DNA of 64,000 nucleotides. Source: Frigoribacterium sp. PhB24. Its GTDB lineage: Bacteria > Actinomycetota > Actinomycetes > Actinomycetales > Microbacteriaceae. Every line of letters begins with the position of its first letter. The stretch's first letter is position 1. Below, in pieces: positions 30,264-38,761 of this stretch. The stretch spans positions 558,001 to 622,000 of the forward strand of contig NZ_RKIC01000009.1 in the NCBI RefSeq assembly GCF_003755185.1, given 5' to 3'. Both the position numbers and the translations under genes were made by a program. The notes beneath the pieces were generated by a model. That model saw only the letters and a list, made by a program, of their open reading frames with translations, searched no databases and was not told the DNA's origin.

Positions 30264-31096
30264 GACGTCCGCCCACCTCGGACGGACTCGGTCAGCACCC
30301 CGGCGGTGCGTCCGTCACCGTCGACCACCACCTGCCCGGTCGGGGTCTGCTCGACGTGCAACGCACGCTTGCCCCGGTTGGCGCCGATGAACTCGGCGAC
30401 GAAGTCGGTCGCGGGGGCCGAGAGGATCTCGGCAGGGCTGCCCTGTTGGGCGATCTGACCGCCCTTCTCGAGGATGACGACCTGGTCGCCCAGGTAGAAG
30501 GCCTCGTCGATGTCGTGCGTGACGAAGACGACGGTCTTGTCGAGCTCTCGCTGCAGCCGGATGAGTTCTTGCTGCAGGTCGGACCGCACGAGTGGGTCGA
30601 CGGCGCCGAACGGCTCGTCCATGAGCAGGATGTTCGGGTCGACGGCGAGACCGCGGGCGACGCCGACGCGCTGCTGCTGCCCGCCGGACAACTGACTCGG
30701 GTAGCGCTGGGCGAGGTCGCGGTCGAGCCCGACGGTGTCCATCAGCTCGAGGGCGCGGTCACGGGCGACCTTCTTCGACGTGCCCTTGAGCACGGGAACC
30801 GTGGCGATGTTGTCGACGACCTTGCGGTGCGGCAGCAGACCGGAGTTCTGCATGACGTAGCCGATGCCGCGGCGCAACCCCACCGGCTCGAGGTCGCCGA
30901 TCGACTTGCCGTCGATCTCGATCACGCCGGACGTCGGGTCGACCATGCGGTTGATCATCCGCAGGATCGTCGTCTTGCCGCACCCGCTCGACCCGACGAA
31001 GACCGTGGTCTTCCGGGACGGGATGACGAGGCTGAAGTCGTCGACCGCGAGGGTGCCGTCGGGGTACTGCTTCGTCACGGAACGGAACTCGATCAT
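30260..31096 (-). CDS. Osmoprotectant ABC transporter, ATP-binding protein
   Basis: Cytoplasmic ATPase of the importer, 278 residues. Walker A GSSGCGKTT, signature LSGGQQQRVGVARGLA, Walker B ILLMDEPFGAVD, followed by the H-loop FVTHDIDEAF. The last 45 residues lack a full CBS domain, so the osmosensing CBS tandem of OpuA is absent. First gene of a four-gene operon with all overlaps of four bases. A TetR regulator lies upstream in the same direction. Confidence 0.92.
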   Translation of the reverse strand: MIEFRSVTKQYPDGTLAVDDFSLVIPSRKTTVFVGSSGCGKTTILRMINRMVDPTSGVIEIDGKSIGDLEPVGLRRGIGYVMQNSGLLPHRKVVDNIATVPVLKGTSKKVARDRALELMDTVGLDRDLAQRYPSQLSGGQQQRVGVARGLAVDPNILLMDEPFGAVDPLVRSDLQQELIRLQRELDKTVVFVTHDIDEAFYLGDQVVILEKGGQIAQQGSPAEILSAPATDFVAEFIGANRGKRALHVEQTPTGQVVVDGDGRTAGVLTESVRGGRTS

Positions 31097-31224
31097 GGGT
31101 GGCTCATTCCTCGTGGGCAGCACGAATCGACACTTGCCAGGGCGTTCACCCAACCACAGATCTCGACGATGTGTCACCGACCTCACCGAGGCCCCTGACA
31201 TACGCCGTCACACGGCCCGCGAGA

Positions 31225-31953
31225 TCAGCGCGCGGCGACGAGAGGCTCGAGATACCCCGTGAGCACCGTCCGGCACTGGCCGACGAAACGGTCGTCGCCC
31301 TCGGCATCGTCGATGAAGGCTCGCGCCAGAAGAGCGTTGGCGATCTCGACCGCCACCTGCAGGCCCAGCTCGAGCTCGTCGGTACGGGTCACCGAGCAGT
31401 CGTCGACGAAGACCGTGAGCAGCTGCTCGGCCAACGGGCTCGTGTACTGGCGCGTCTCGGGCGTACGGACGTCGGGGGCGTCCCCGAAGCGGATGGCGCG
31501 GAATCCGGGCTCGCGGCGGTACATCTCGGCCTTGGCCTCGACGAACAGGTCGACGGCGCGACGCCAGTCGCTGACGGCATCGTCGGACACGGCCTCGCCG
31601 ACCCGGACGGTCAGCCGCTGGACGGAACGCAGGGCGAGGGCGTCCACGACGGCGATGCGGTCGGGGAAGTAGCGGTAGACGGTGCCGATCGACGCCCCTG
31701 CCCGCTCGGCGACCATCGCCGTCGTCAGACGCTCGTAGCCGATCTCGTCGATGATCGCCGCGGCCGCGTCGAGCAACCCGGTGAGCCGCGCGGAACTACG
31801 GGCCTGGACGGGCTCGTTCCTGAGCAGCGGTGAACCCCCGGGCAGTGCGTCATTGACGTCGGTGACGAGCAACGTTTCTCCGTTTCGTGGCGATGCCTCG
31901 ACGGGGTCGGGCACGGTGCGATGACGTCGGAGGGAGACCGAGGTGTCGGTCAC
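31225..31953 (-). CDS. TetR family transcriptional regulator
   Basis: DNA-binding repressor, 242 residues. The helix-turn-helix lies at about residues 58-100: LTTAMVAERAGASIGTVYRYFPDR. The N-terminal 50 residues look disordered, so a later start is possible (the sequence upstream of the annotated GTG at 31953 shows no ribosome-binding site). The effector is unknown. It ends 128 bases upstream of the osmoprotectant ABC operon, and is divergent from the SRAP gene. Confidence 0.82.
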   Translation of the reverse strand: MTDTSVSLRRHRTVPDPVEASPRNGETLLVTDVNDALPGGSPLLRNEPVQARSSARLTGLLDAAAAIIDEIGYERLTTAMVAERAGASIGTVYRYFPDRIAVVDALALRSVQRLTVRVGEAVSDDAVSDWRRAVDLFVEAKAEMYRREPGFRAIRFGDAPDVRTPETRQYTSPLAEQLLTVFVDDCSVTRTDELELGLQVAVEIANALLARAFIDDAEGDDRFVGQCRTVLTGYLEPLVAAR

Positions 31954-31986
31954 CGGATGTCGGCGACTGCCACCAGAATGGGTCGC

Positions 31987-32715
31987 ATGTGCGGACGATT
32001 CGTGATGGCACGCGCCTCGAGCGACCTGGTGGCCCTGTTCGACGTCGATGTATCAGGAGACACTCTCCCAGAGCCTTCCTGGAATATCGCTCCGACTCGG
32101 CCGGTGAGTCTCCTGGTCGACGCGGCACCGCGAGGAGCCGACGCGGGCGGCCCACCGGTCCGTCGCCTCGCCGCGGCTCGCTGGGGTCTCGTGCCCGGCG
32201 GCTCGGCCGGCCCCGACGCCGGGCCCCCGCTCGTCAACGCGCGGTCCGAGTCGGTCGCCGAGAAGCCGTCGTTCCGCGACGCCGTGGTCTCGCGCCGCGG
32301 GCTCGTGCCGGCCACGGGCTGGTACGAGTGGCAGGCCCTGCCCGACGGCTCGAAGCGGCCCGTCCTGGTCCGGCTGCCCGACGACGAGGTGGTCCTGTTC
32401 GGCGCGCTCTACGAGTGGTGGCGAGATCCGTCGGCCGAGGTCGGCGCTCCGTCTCGGTGGCTGCTGTCGACCACCGTGTTGACCCGCGCCTCCTCGGGGC
32501 CGGTCTGCCAGGTGCACGACCGCATGCCGGTGCTCGTCGGCACGGACGTCATGGACGACTGGCTCGACCCCGGGACCGAGGGCGACGACGACCTGGTGCA
32601 GGGCATCGCGGGCCTCAGCGACGAGATCGCCGAGCGCCTCCTGCACCACGAGGTCGGCCCCGAGGTCGGCTCGACGTCGGTCGACCATCCCGGCCTGCTC
32701 GCCCCTGCGGGCTGA
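31987..32715 (+). CDS. SOS response-associated peptidase (SRAP/YedK/HMCES family)
   Basis: Forms a thiazolidine crosslink with abasic sites in single-stranded DNA to protect them; 242 residues. The start is MCGRF, so Cys2 becomes the N-terminal nucleophile after methionine removal. Other active-site blocks: WNIAPT, ARWGLVPG, VNARSESVAEKPSF, GWYEWQ (catalytic Glu) and CQVHDRMP (His). No LexA box is visible upstream. It carries a copy of the dispersed motif at 32485-32494 (encoding LTRASS). Confidence 0.93.
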   Translation: MCGRFVMARASSDLVALFDVDVSGDTLPEPSWNIAPTRPVSLLVDAAPRGADAGGPPVRRLAAARWGLVPGGSAGPDAGPPLVNARSESVAEKPSFRDAVVSRRGLVPATGWYEWQALPDGSKRPVLVRLPDDEVVLFGALYEWWRDPSAEVGAPSRWLLSTTVLTRASSGPVCQVHDRMPVLVGTDVMDDWLDPGTEGDDDLVQGIAGLSDEIAERLLHHEVGPEVGSTSVDHPGLLAPAG

Positions 32716-32725
32716 CCCGCCCGCC

Positions 32726-32755
32726 CGACGACCCACCGTGCGACGACCCACCGTG
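32726..32755 (+). repeat. 15-base tandem duplication before the App1-like gene
   Basis: CGACGACCCACCGTG occurs twice in perfect tandem, followed by CGAGAC. It ends 13 bases before the ATG at 32769, so it may alter promoter spacing. Confidence 0.85.
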
Positions 32756-32768
32756 CGAGACTGACCGG

Positions 32769-33809
32769 ATGCCCGACACCCGCAAGGCACCGCCCGCCGC
32801 CGTCGAGCCCTTCCTGCACCGGGCGGCTCGCATCGAGAACTCGGTCCACCGCTTCCGTGAGAAGAGAGCCCGACGCCGCGGGCTGCTGCCCACGGTCGTC
32901 CCGTACAGCGGCTACGGCGGTCCAGGATGGGCCCGTGTGCTGTCGCGCGTGCTGCTCACACGGACCGGCACGCTGTCGGGCGTCGACCGCCTCAACGTCC
33001 GGGGGTGGCGCAGCTTCACGAGCGTGCCCGTCGAGAAGGCGCTGGTCGAGATCTCGCTCGGCGGTCGCGTCCAGCGCGTCCAGACCGACCGCGGCGGTGT
33101 GCTGGACGCACGCATCGCCGTCGACCTCGAACCCGGTTGGCACGTCGCGACCCTGACCACCGAAGGGTCGACGCCGGTCGAGGCACCGATCTTCGTGATC
33201 GACCCGGAGGCGCGGTTCGGCATCGTCTCGGACATCGACGACACCGTGATGGTCACCTCGTTGCCCCGGCCGCTGCTCGCCGCCTGGAACACCTTCGTGC
33301 TGAACGAGCACGCCCGGCGCCCGGTTCCCGGGATGGCCGTACTGTACGAACGCCTGAACGCGGCGAACCCCGGGTGCCCCGTCATCTACCTGTCGACGGG
33401 AGCCTGGAACGTGGCGCCGACGTTGTCCCGTTTCCTGTCACGGAACCTGTACCCGAGCGGCGCGCTGCTGTTGACCGACTGGGGCCCCACCCACGACCGG
33501 ATCTTCCGCAGCGGACGACTGCACAAGCAGGAGTCCCTTCGCCGACTCGCCGAAGAGTTCCCCGACCTCAAGTGGCTCCTGGTCGGCGACGACGGGCAGC
33601 ACGACGAAGAGCTGTACGGGACGTTCCTGCACGACCACCCCGAGAACGTCGCCGCCGTGGCCATCCGCCAGCTGTCGCCCAGCGAGGCCGTGCTGGCAGG
33701 CGGCCGGTCGCGATCGGAGCACGCCGGCGCCAGCGACGTGGCCTGGGTGTCGGCGCCCGACGGCGCGGGCCTGTGGGAGCAGCTCCGTGACAACGGCGTG
33801 ATGGACTGA
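32769..33809 (+). CDS. App1-type phosphatidate phosphatase domain protein (DUF2183)
   Basis: HAD-like phosphatase similar to the catalytic domain of yeast App1; 346 residues. The DxDDT motif reads FGIVSDIDDTVM (residue about 160). It is followed by VIYLSTGAWNVAPT and KWLLVGDDGQHDEELY, the remaining catalytic blocks of DUF2183. The N-terminal 150 residues are basic with an RARRRG stretch and no signal peptide. Natural substrate in bacteria is unknown. Confidence 0.88.
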   Translation: MPDTRKAPPAAVEPFLHRAARIENSVHRFREKRARRRGLLPTVVPYSGYGGPGWARVLSRVLLTRTGTLSGVDRLNVRGWRSFTSVPVEKALVEISLGGRVQRVQTDRGGVLDARIAVDLEPGWHVATLTTEGSTPVEAPIFVIDPEARFGIVSDIDDTVMVTSLPRPLLAAWNTFVLNEHARRPVPGMAVLYERLNAANPGCPVIYLSTGAWNVAPTLSRFLSRNLYPSGALLLTDWGPTHDRIFRSGRLHKQESLRRLAEEFPDLKWLLVGDDGQHDEELYGTFLHDHPENVAAVAIRQLSPSEAVLAGGRSRSEHAGASDVAWVSAPDGAGLWEQLRDNGVMD

Positions 33810-33845
33810 CCATCGGCTCGTGTGATCAGCCTGCAATAGTGGGAT

Positions 33846-33895
33846 AATCACGTTTTCTGGGTCATATTGCTGCTATCGTGGTTTATTCCGTGATT
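33846..33895 (+). promoter_or_regulatory. AT-rich hipBA promoter with inverted repeat, candidate HipB operator
   Basis: The inverted repeat AATCACG (33846-33852) and CGTGATT (33889-33895) are 36 bases apart, a perfect 7-base match. The region is unusually AT-rich for this genome (33832-33900). A TGCTATCGT element at 33871-33879 could be an extended -10. HipB proteins typically autoregulate through such palindromes; that they do so here is inference. Confidence 0.45.
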
Positions 33896-33903
33896 GGAGC
33901 ATC

Positions 33904-34266
33904 GTGTTCAGTGATGATCAGAATCCGTACGGTGGGACTCCGCCCCTCGTCTCGACCGACGACCGCGAACGCCAGGTCGGCGATCAGGTCCGTCGTCTGA
34001 GGCTCGACCAGGGGCTCGACCAGCTCGAGGTCGCTCGACGGGCCGACCTGTCACCGAGCACGGTGCAGGCTCTCGAGACCGGGCGAGGCAGCACCTTGCG
34101 CACGCTCATCCGCGTCCTGCGAGCCCTCGGAGCCGACGGCGCGCTCGGCAACATCGCCCCGGCGAGCGCCGTCAGTCCGCTCGACGTGCTGAGGTCGTCG
34201 GGGGACGAGCCGCGTCGTCGGGTGTACCGGCCCCGGGGCGGGCGCTCGTCGGGAGGGGGCTCGTGA
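33904..34266 (+). CDS. hipB: HipB-like antitoxin (Xre-type helix-turn-helix)
   Basis: DNA-binding partner of HipA; 120 residues. The Cro/CI helix-turn-helix spans about residues 24-80 (LDQLEVARRADLSPSTVQALE, then TLRTLIRVLRALG). Unlike E. coli HipB (88 residues), it has an additional C-terminal tail of about 40 residues rich in arginine and glycine. Start GTG 33904 with TTGGAGC before it. The stop overlaps hipA as GTGA. Confidence 0.85.
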   Translation: MFSDDQNPYGGTPPLVSTDDRERQVGDQVRRLRLDQGLDQLEVARRADLSPSTVQALETGRGSTLRTLIRVLRALGADGALGNIAPASAVSPLDVLRSSGDEPRRRVYRPRGGRSSGGGS

Positions 34267-35546
34267 GCTGGGTCCCGGTTCGTGCGGTCGAGGTGACGGC
34301 GTGGGGTCTGCGGGTGGGGGCCGTGGCGCTCGACCCGGGCCTCGGGGCGTACGTCTTCGAGTATTACCCGGACTGGGTGGCTCGGGGCATCGAGCTGGCG
34401 CCTCTGACGATGCCGATCCGCATCCGGCGGCACGTCTTCCCCCAGCTGCCCGAAGCCACGTTCCACCGGTTGCCCGCCGTGTTGGCGGACGCGATGCCGG
34501 ACGACTTCGGCAACGCGGTGATCGACGCCTGGTTGGTGCGCCAGGGGGTCTCGCGGGGGCAGGTGAGCCCGTTGGACCGGTTGGCGTACATGGCAGACCG
34601 GGCCATGGGGGCGCTGGAGTTCCGGCCGTCGCGGGGGCCGCGTCAGCGGACGACGAGCGCGCTCGAGCTGAGCGCGCTCGTCGAAGGGGCACGCAGCGTG
34701 CTGGACGTCAGCTTCAGCGACGACCACGAGACCGAGTCGGCCATCCGGTCGTTGATCCAGGTGGGGACGTCGGCGGGTGGGGCGCGGGCGAAGGCGGTGG
34801 TGGCGTGGAACCGCGTGACGGGCGAGATCCGGTCGGGTCAGCTGGCGGCGCCGGACGGGTTCGAGCACTGGCTGATCAAGCTGGACGGGTTGGGCCCGGA
34901 CTCGGAGTTGGGCTCGGGAGGCCTCGCCGGCCGGGTCGAGTACGCGTACTCGCTGATGGCGGGTGCGGCGGGCATCGACATGGCCGAGTGCCGGTTGCTC
35001 GACGAGAACGGGCGGTCGCACTTCATGACGCGTCGGTTCGACCGTCGGGCCGAGGGGAAGGCGCACGTCCTGACGCTGTGCGGGGCGGCGCACCTCGACT
35101 TCCGGCAACGACAGGCGCACGACTACGGGCAGCTGTTCGACGCGATCCGTCGTCTGGGGGCGGGCGACGAGGCGATGGCGCAGGCGTTCCGTCGGATGGT
35201 CTTCAACGTGCTGGCGGCGAACAACGACGACCACACGAAGAACTCGTCGTTCCTGTTGGCGGGGCCCGGGGCGTCGTGGGGGTTGTCCCCCGCGTACGAC
35301 GTGACGTTCGCGCACAACCCGACCGGGCGGTGGACGTACCAGCACCTCATGGGGGTGGACGGGGTGTTCCGAGACGTCTCACGGGCCGACGTGATGCGCC
35401 TGGCCGATCGCTTCCTGGTGCGGGACGCGTCGGGCATCGTCGACGAGGTGCGCGACGCCGTGCGGCGGTGGCGGTCGTTCGCGGACGAGGCCGGCCTGCC
35501 CCGAGAGGCGGTCACCCACGTCGAGGAGGCGCTGCCCGGCTGGTGA
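34263..35546 (+). CDS. hipA: HipA-like serine/threonine kinase toxin
   Basis: HipA-family kinase; the E. coli member phosphorylates GltX and induces persistence. 427 residues, full-length. HipA_N subdomain and then SAGGARAKAVVAW (P-loop), VLAANNDDHTKNSSF (catalytic loop with NNDDH) and LSPAYDVTF (metal-binding Asp), so catalysis seems intact. Codon use favours GGG, TTG and CGG more than neighbouring genes, and the promoter is AT-rich; both suggest the hipBA pair was acquired. The substrate is unknown. Confidence 0.88.
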   Translation: MSWVPVRAVEVTAWGLRVGAVALDPGLGAYVFEYYPDWVARGIELAPLTMPIRIRRHVFPQLPEATFHRLPAVLADAMPDDFGNAVIDAWLVRQGVSRGQVSPLDRLAYMADRAMGALEFRPSRGPRQRTTSALELSALVEGARSVLDVSFSDDHETESAIRSLIQVGTSAGGARAKAVVAWNRVTGEIRSGQLAAPDGFEHWLIKLDGLGPDSELGSGGLAGRVEYAYSLMAGAAGIDMAECRLLDENGRSHFMTRRFDRRAEGKAHVLTLCGAAHLDFRQRQAHDYGQLFDAIRRLGAGDEAMAQAFRRMVFNVLAANNDDHTKNSSFLLAGPGASWGLSPAYDVTFAHNPTGRWTYQHLMGVDGVFRDVSRADVMRLADRFLVRDASGIVDEVRDAVRRWRSFADEAGLPREAVTHVEEALPGW

Positions 35547-35636
35547 GGTCACGAGCGACCCCGAGGCGCTGGGTCCGGGCCAGGGCCCGGGGCGAACCCG
35601 GGGTGGCCGATGTCGGTGGAGGTTCGTAGACTCCGT

Positions 35637-35652
35637 TCGAACACATATTCGA
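35637..35652 (+). promoter_or_regulatory. LexA box upstream of the DUF6504 gene
   Basis: TCGAACACATATTCGA, one mismatch from the actinobacterial SOS box TCGAAC-N4-GTTCGA (A for G at the start of the right half). It lies 15 bases before the ATG at 35668. Confidence 0.8.
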
Positions 35653-35667
35653 ACGAGAGGTCGGCAG

Positions 35668-35994
35668 ATGAGGGTGGACGAGAAGGTCCCGGTCGAGACG
35701 ACGCCCGACGGGGCCCCCCTGCGCTTCGAGTGGCGGGGGGTCGTGTACGGCGTCGTCAGCTCGCCCGAGCTCTGGGTCACACGCACCGATTGGTGGCGAT
35801 CGGCGACCAGGGCGCCACGAGGGGCGAGCGCGCACCTGCTCGAGATGACCGTCTGGCGGGTCGACGCGGTGCCGCTCACCGACGGTGCCCATCGGGTCGA
35901 CGGCACCTTCGACCTGGCGCTCGACGGCAGGGGCGACTCCTGGTTGCTGCTCGGGGTGTTCGACGACCGGGTCGAGCAGCAGCTGTTCGCCTGA
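35668..35994 (+). CDS. DUF6504 family protein, SOS-regulated
   Basis: 108 residues, matching the short family DUF6504: APLRFEWRGVVYGV, then DWWRSATRAPRG, TVWRVDA and DLALDGRGDSWLLLGVFD. In actinobacteria this family is often found next to mutasome genes (imuB-type polymerase and dnaE2). Here it stands alone after a LexA box, with GAGAGG upstream of the ATG, and 5.8 kb before dnaE2. No imuA or imuB is in the window. Its exact role is not known. Confidence 0.82.
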   Translation: MRVDEKVPVETTPDGAPLRFEWRGVVYGVVSSPELWVTRTDWWRSATRAPRGASAHLLEMTVWRVDAVPLTDGAHRVDGTFDLALDGRGDSWLLLGVFDDRVEQQLFA

Positions 35995-36158
35995 CCCGGG
36001 GCCGCCACCCCTGGGCCGCCGGCCCGGGCCGTCAGCCCGACGACGGCGGCCTTCGGGAATGACCCTCGTGTCACACTCGTTGCAGCACCAGGCGCTCTGC
36101 GCCCCGGGGACGCCGTGGTCCCGCACCACCCGCCACCCTGACCGAAGAGAGCCTCCCG

Positions 36159-36842
36159 ATGAATCCGTTGCTGTGGTTGTTCGACGCCCAGTTGCACATC
36201 GGCGACCAGACGATCCTCTGGCGAGAGGTGGTCGGCAACGTCTTCGGCCTGCTCAGCGCCCTCGGCGGCATGCGGCGCAAGGTCTGGGCCTGGCCGATCG
36301 GCATCGTGGGCAACGCGCTGCTGTTCACCGTCTTCCTCGGCGCGGTGTTCGACACCCCGAACCCGGTGAACCTGCTCGGCCAGGCCGCCCGCCAGGTCAT
36401 GTTCATCGTCGTGTCGATCTACGGCTGGTACCGCTGGAAGCACGCCGGCGACACCGGTGGCGTGGCCGTCGAGCCCCGCTGGGCGGGGTGGAAGAACCGG
36501 GTGCTGATCGTCGTCGTGCTGGTCGGCGGCACCGCCCTGCTGACTCCCTTGTTCCGCCTCCTGGGGTCGTACGAACCCGTGTGGGCCGACGCGTGGATCT
36601 TCACGGGGTCACTCCTCGCCACCTACGGCATGGCCAAGGGCTGGGTCGAGTTCTGGTTGATCTGGGTCGCGGTCGACCTCGTCGGCACTCCCCTGCTGTT
36701 CAGCGCCGGCTACTACGCGTCGGCGTTCATGTACGTCTTCTACGGTGCCTTCACGCTCGCAGGGTTCGTCGTCTGGGCTCGCACCCGACGACAGAAGCCC
36801 AAGGTCGAGACGCTCTGGCCCGACCCGACGCTGCAACGCTGA
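36159..36842 (+). CDS. pnuC: Nicotinamide riboside transporter PnuC
   Basis: Membrane transporter for nicotinamide riboside or a related vitamin, 227 residues, about seven hydrophobic helices. NVFGLLSALGGMRRKVWAWP is the N-terminal PnuC block, with GNALLFTVFLGAVFD after it. GAAGAGAG precedes the ATG. I looked for a riboswitch in the 160-base upstream region and see none. PnuC homologues also carry riboflavin or thiamine, so the exact vitamin is uncertain. Confidence 0.9.
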   Translation: MNPLLWLFDAQLHIGDQTILWREVVGNVFGLLSALGGMRRKVWAWPIGIVGNALLFTVFLGAVFDTPNPVNLLGQAARQVMFIVVSIYGWYRWKHAGDTGGVAVEPRWAGWKNRVLIVVVLVGGTALLTPLFRLLGSYEPVWADAWIFTGSLLATYGMAKGWVEFWLIWVAVDLVGTPLLFSAGYYASAFMYVFYGAFTLAGFVVWARTRRQKPKVETLWPDPTLQR

Positions 36843-36864
36843 CCCCGAGCCCCGGGCGCGCTGG

Positions 36865-36870
36865 TTTGAT
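36865..36870 (+). promoter_or_regulatory. -10-like hexamer of the GH15 gene
   Basis: TTTGAT, six bases before the ATG at 36877. It is the least TANNNT-like of the candidates, so the case is weak. Confidence 0.25.
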
Positions 36871-36876
36871 GAGCGC

Positions 36877-38694
36877 ATGCCCCTGCCCATCGAGAACTAC
36901 GCACTGATCGGCGACCTGCACACCGGATGCCTCGTGGGCTCCGACGGCAGCATCGACTGGCTCTGCCTCCCCCGTTTCGACTCCGCCTCGACCTTCGGCG
37001 CCCTGTTGGGCGACCACGACGCCGGTCGCTGGCTCGTGGCCCCCGCCGACGCCGCCGCCACCTCGACCCGCCGCTACGTCGACGACACCTTCGTGCTCGT
37101 CACCCGCTGGACGACACCCACCGGCGTGGTCGAGGTCACCGACCTCATGCCCTACGGCGACCGACGGGCCGACGTCGTCCGCCGGGTGACCGGGGTCTCG
37201 GGCACCGTCTCGATGCACGTCGACCTCGCGATCCGCTTCGGCTACGGCACGGCCGTCCCGTGGGTGCGGCAGATCCCCGAGGGCGACCGAACCGCGCTCG
37301 TCGCCACGGCCGGGCCCGACGCCGTCGTCGTCCGCGGACCCCGACTGACGGCCACCGACCACACGCACGAGGCGACGTTCGACGTCTCCGCAGACGAGAC
37401 GGTCGACCTGAGCCTCACCTGGTACCCGTCGCACCGCGAGCCGCCGACGCCCGTCGACGTGTCGGCCCGGATCGACGAGACCGTCGCCTGGTGGCAGGAG
37501 TGGGCGTCGCGGTGCTCGGCACCCGAGGCCTACACCCACGAGGTGCACCGGTCGCTGCTGATCCTGCGGGCCCTGACCAACGAGGACACCGGAGGCATCG
37601 TCGCCGCGGCGACCACGAGCCTGCCCGAGCAGTTCGGTGGCTCGCGCAACTGGGACTACCGCTACGTGTGGCTGCGAGACGCGTCGATGACGTTGCAGGC
37701 GCTCATCCTGCACGGCTACGCAGAGGAGGCCGACCGGTGGCGCGGCTGGCTGCTGCGCGCCATCGCCGGAGACCCCGCCGACGTGCAGATCATGTACGGC
37801 CTGGCCGGCGAACGGTACCTGCACGAGAGCGAGCTCGGGCAGCTGCCAGGCTATGACGGCGCCTCACCGGTGCGCATCGGGAACGCCGCGTACAAGCAGT
37901 ACCAGGGCGACATCTTCGGCGAGGTCATGGTCGCCCTGCACGAGGCCCGTCTGCTCGGCGTGGAGGAGAGCGAGTACTCGTGGCCTCTGCAACGCGCCCT
38001 CATGCAGTACGTCGAGGACAACTGGACCCGCCCCGACAACGGCATCTGGGAGATCCGCGGCGAACTGCAGCACTTCACCCACTCCCGGGTGATGATCTGG
38101 GCCGCCCTGGACCGCGCGATCCAGGGGGTCGAGCAGTTCGGTCTCGACGGCCCGGTCGACCGGTGGCGCGGCCTGCGCGACGAGGTGCGCACCGAGATCG
38201 AGAGCAACGGCTGGAACGCCGACCGCGCCTCCTTCACCCAGCACTACGGCACGACCGAGGTCGACGCGTCCCTGTTGCAGCTCTCCCAGGTCGGCTTCGT
38301 CGCCGCGGACGACCCCCGGATGCTCGGCACCGTCGCCGCGATCGAGCACGACCTGTTGCAGGACGGCCTGCTGATGCGGTACCGGACCGAGAGCGGCGTC
38401 GACGGACTCGACGGGGCCGAGAATCCGTTCCTGACCTGCTCGTTCTGGCTCGCCGAGCAGTACGCGGCCTCGGGTCGCGTCGACGACGCCGTCACCCTGA
38501 TGGACCGTCTGGTCGGCTACTGCAACGACGTCGGCATGCTCTCGGAGGAGATCGAGGTCGCGACCGGCCGCCACGTCGGGAACACCCCGCAGGCGCTCTC
38601 GCACCTGGCGTTGGTGCGCGCGGCGGACGCGATCTCACGCGCCACGTCGGCCAAGTCCACGGAGTCCACGGAGTCCACGACGACGAACGCCTGA
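36877..38694 (+). CDS. Glycoside hydrolase family 15 protein (trehalase or glucoamylase type)
   Basis: Cytoplasmic, 605 residues, no signal peptide. An N-terminal all-beta domain (IENYALIGDLHTGCLVGSDG, typical of actinobacterial GH15) is followed by an alpha/alpha barrel. RNWDYRYVWLRDAS marks the sugar-binding region; NGIWEIRG holds the likely catalytic acid, and CSFWLAEQYA the likely base. Such proteins from actinobacteria are trehalases or alpha-glucan hydrolases. The C-terminal repeat STESTEST comes from a 9-base tandem repeat in the DNA (38655-38680). Confidence 0.87.
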   Translation: MPLPIENYALIGDLHTGCLVGSDGSIDWLCLPRFDSASTFGALLGDHDAGRWLVAPADAAATSTRRYVDDTFVLVTRWTTPTGVVEVTDLMPYGDRRADVVRRVTGVSGTVSMHVDLAIRFGYGTAVPWVRQIPEGDRTALVATAGPDAVVVRGPRLTATDHTHEATFDVSADETVDLSLTWYPSHREPPTPVDVSARIDETVAWWQEWASRCSAPEAYTHEVHRSLLILRALTNEDTGGIVAAATTSLPEQFGGSRNWDYRYVWLRDASMTLQALILHGYAEEADRWRGWLLRAIAGDPADVQIMYGLAGERYLHESELGQLPGYDGASPVRIGNAAYKQYQGDIFGEVMVALHEARLLGVEESEYSWPLQRALMQYVEDNWTRPDNGIWEIRGELQHFTHSRVMIWAALDRAIQGVEQFGLDGPVDRWRGLRDEVRTEIESNGWNADRASFTQHYGTTEVDASLLQLSQVGFVAADDPRMLGTVAAIEHDLLQDGLLMRYRTESGVDGLDGAENPFLTCSFWLAEQYAASGRVDDAVTLMDRLVGYCNDVGMLSEEIEVATGRHVGNTPQALSHLALVRAADAISRATSAKSTESTESTTTNA

Positions 38695-38709
38695 GCGACC
38701 GGGACGGCG

Positions 38710-38743
38710 ACGGCCGCCCTGCTCTGACGAGCGGGGCGGCCGT
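38710..38743. terminator. Bidirectional terminator, GH15 gene / zwf
   Basis: Arms 38710-38724 (ACGGCCGCCCTGCTC) and 38729-38743 pair with one mismatch around TGAC. Lies between convergent genes. Confidence 0.75.
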
Positions 38744-38761
38744 TGCGGACGACGCGAGGAA

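Noticed and set aside
31097-31224. TetR operator upstream of the osmoprotectant ABC operon
   Set aside because: Only weak, broken symmetry around ATGTGTCA and TGACATA; not enough to call.
31970-31990. LexA box for the SRAP/YedK gene
   Set aside because: No TCGAAC-N4-GTTCGA-like element near the start, despite the family name 'SOS response-associated'.
35995-36158. Possible riboswitch upstream of pnuC
   Set aside because: I looked for conserved TPP, FMN and NAD-type motifs and found none; only ordinary GC-rich stems.
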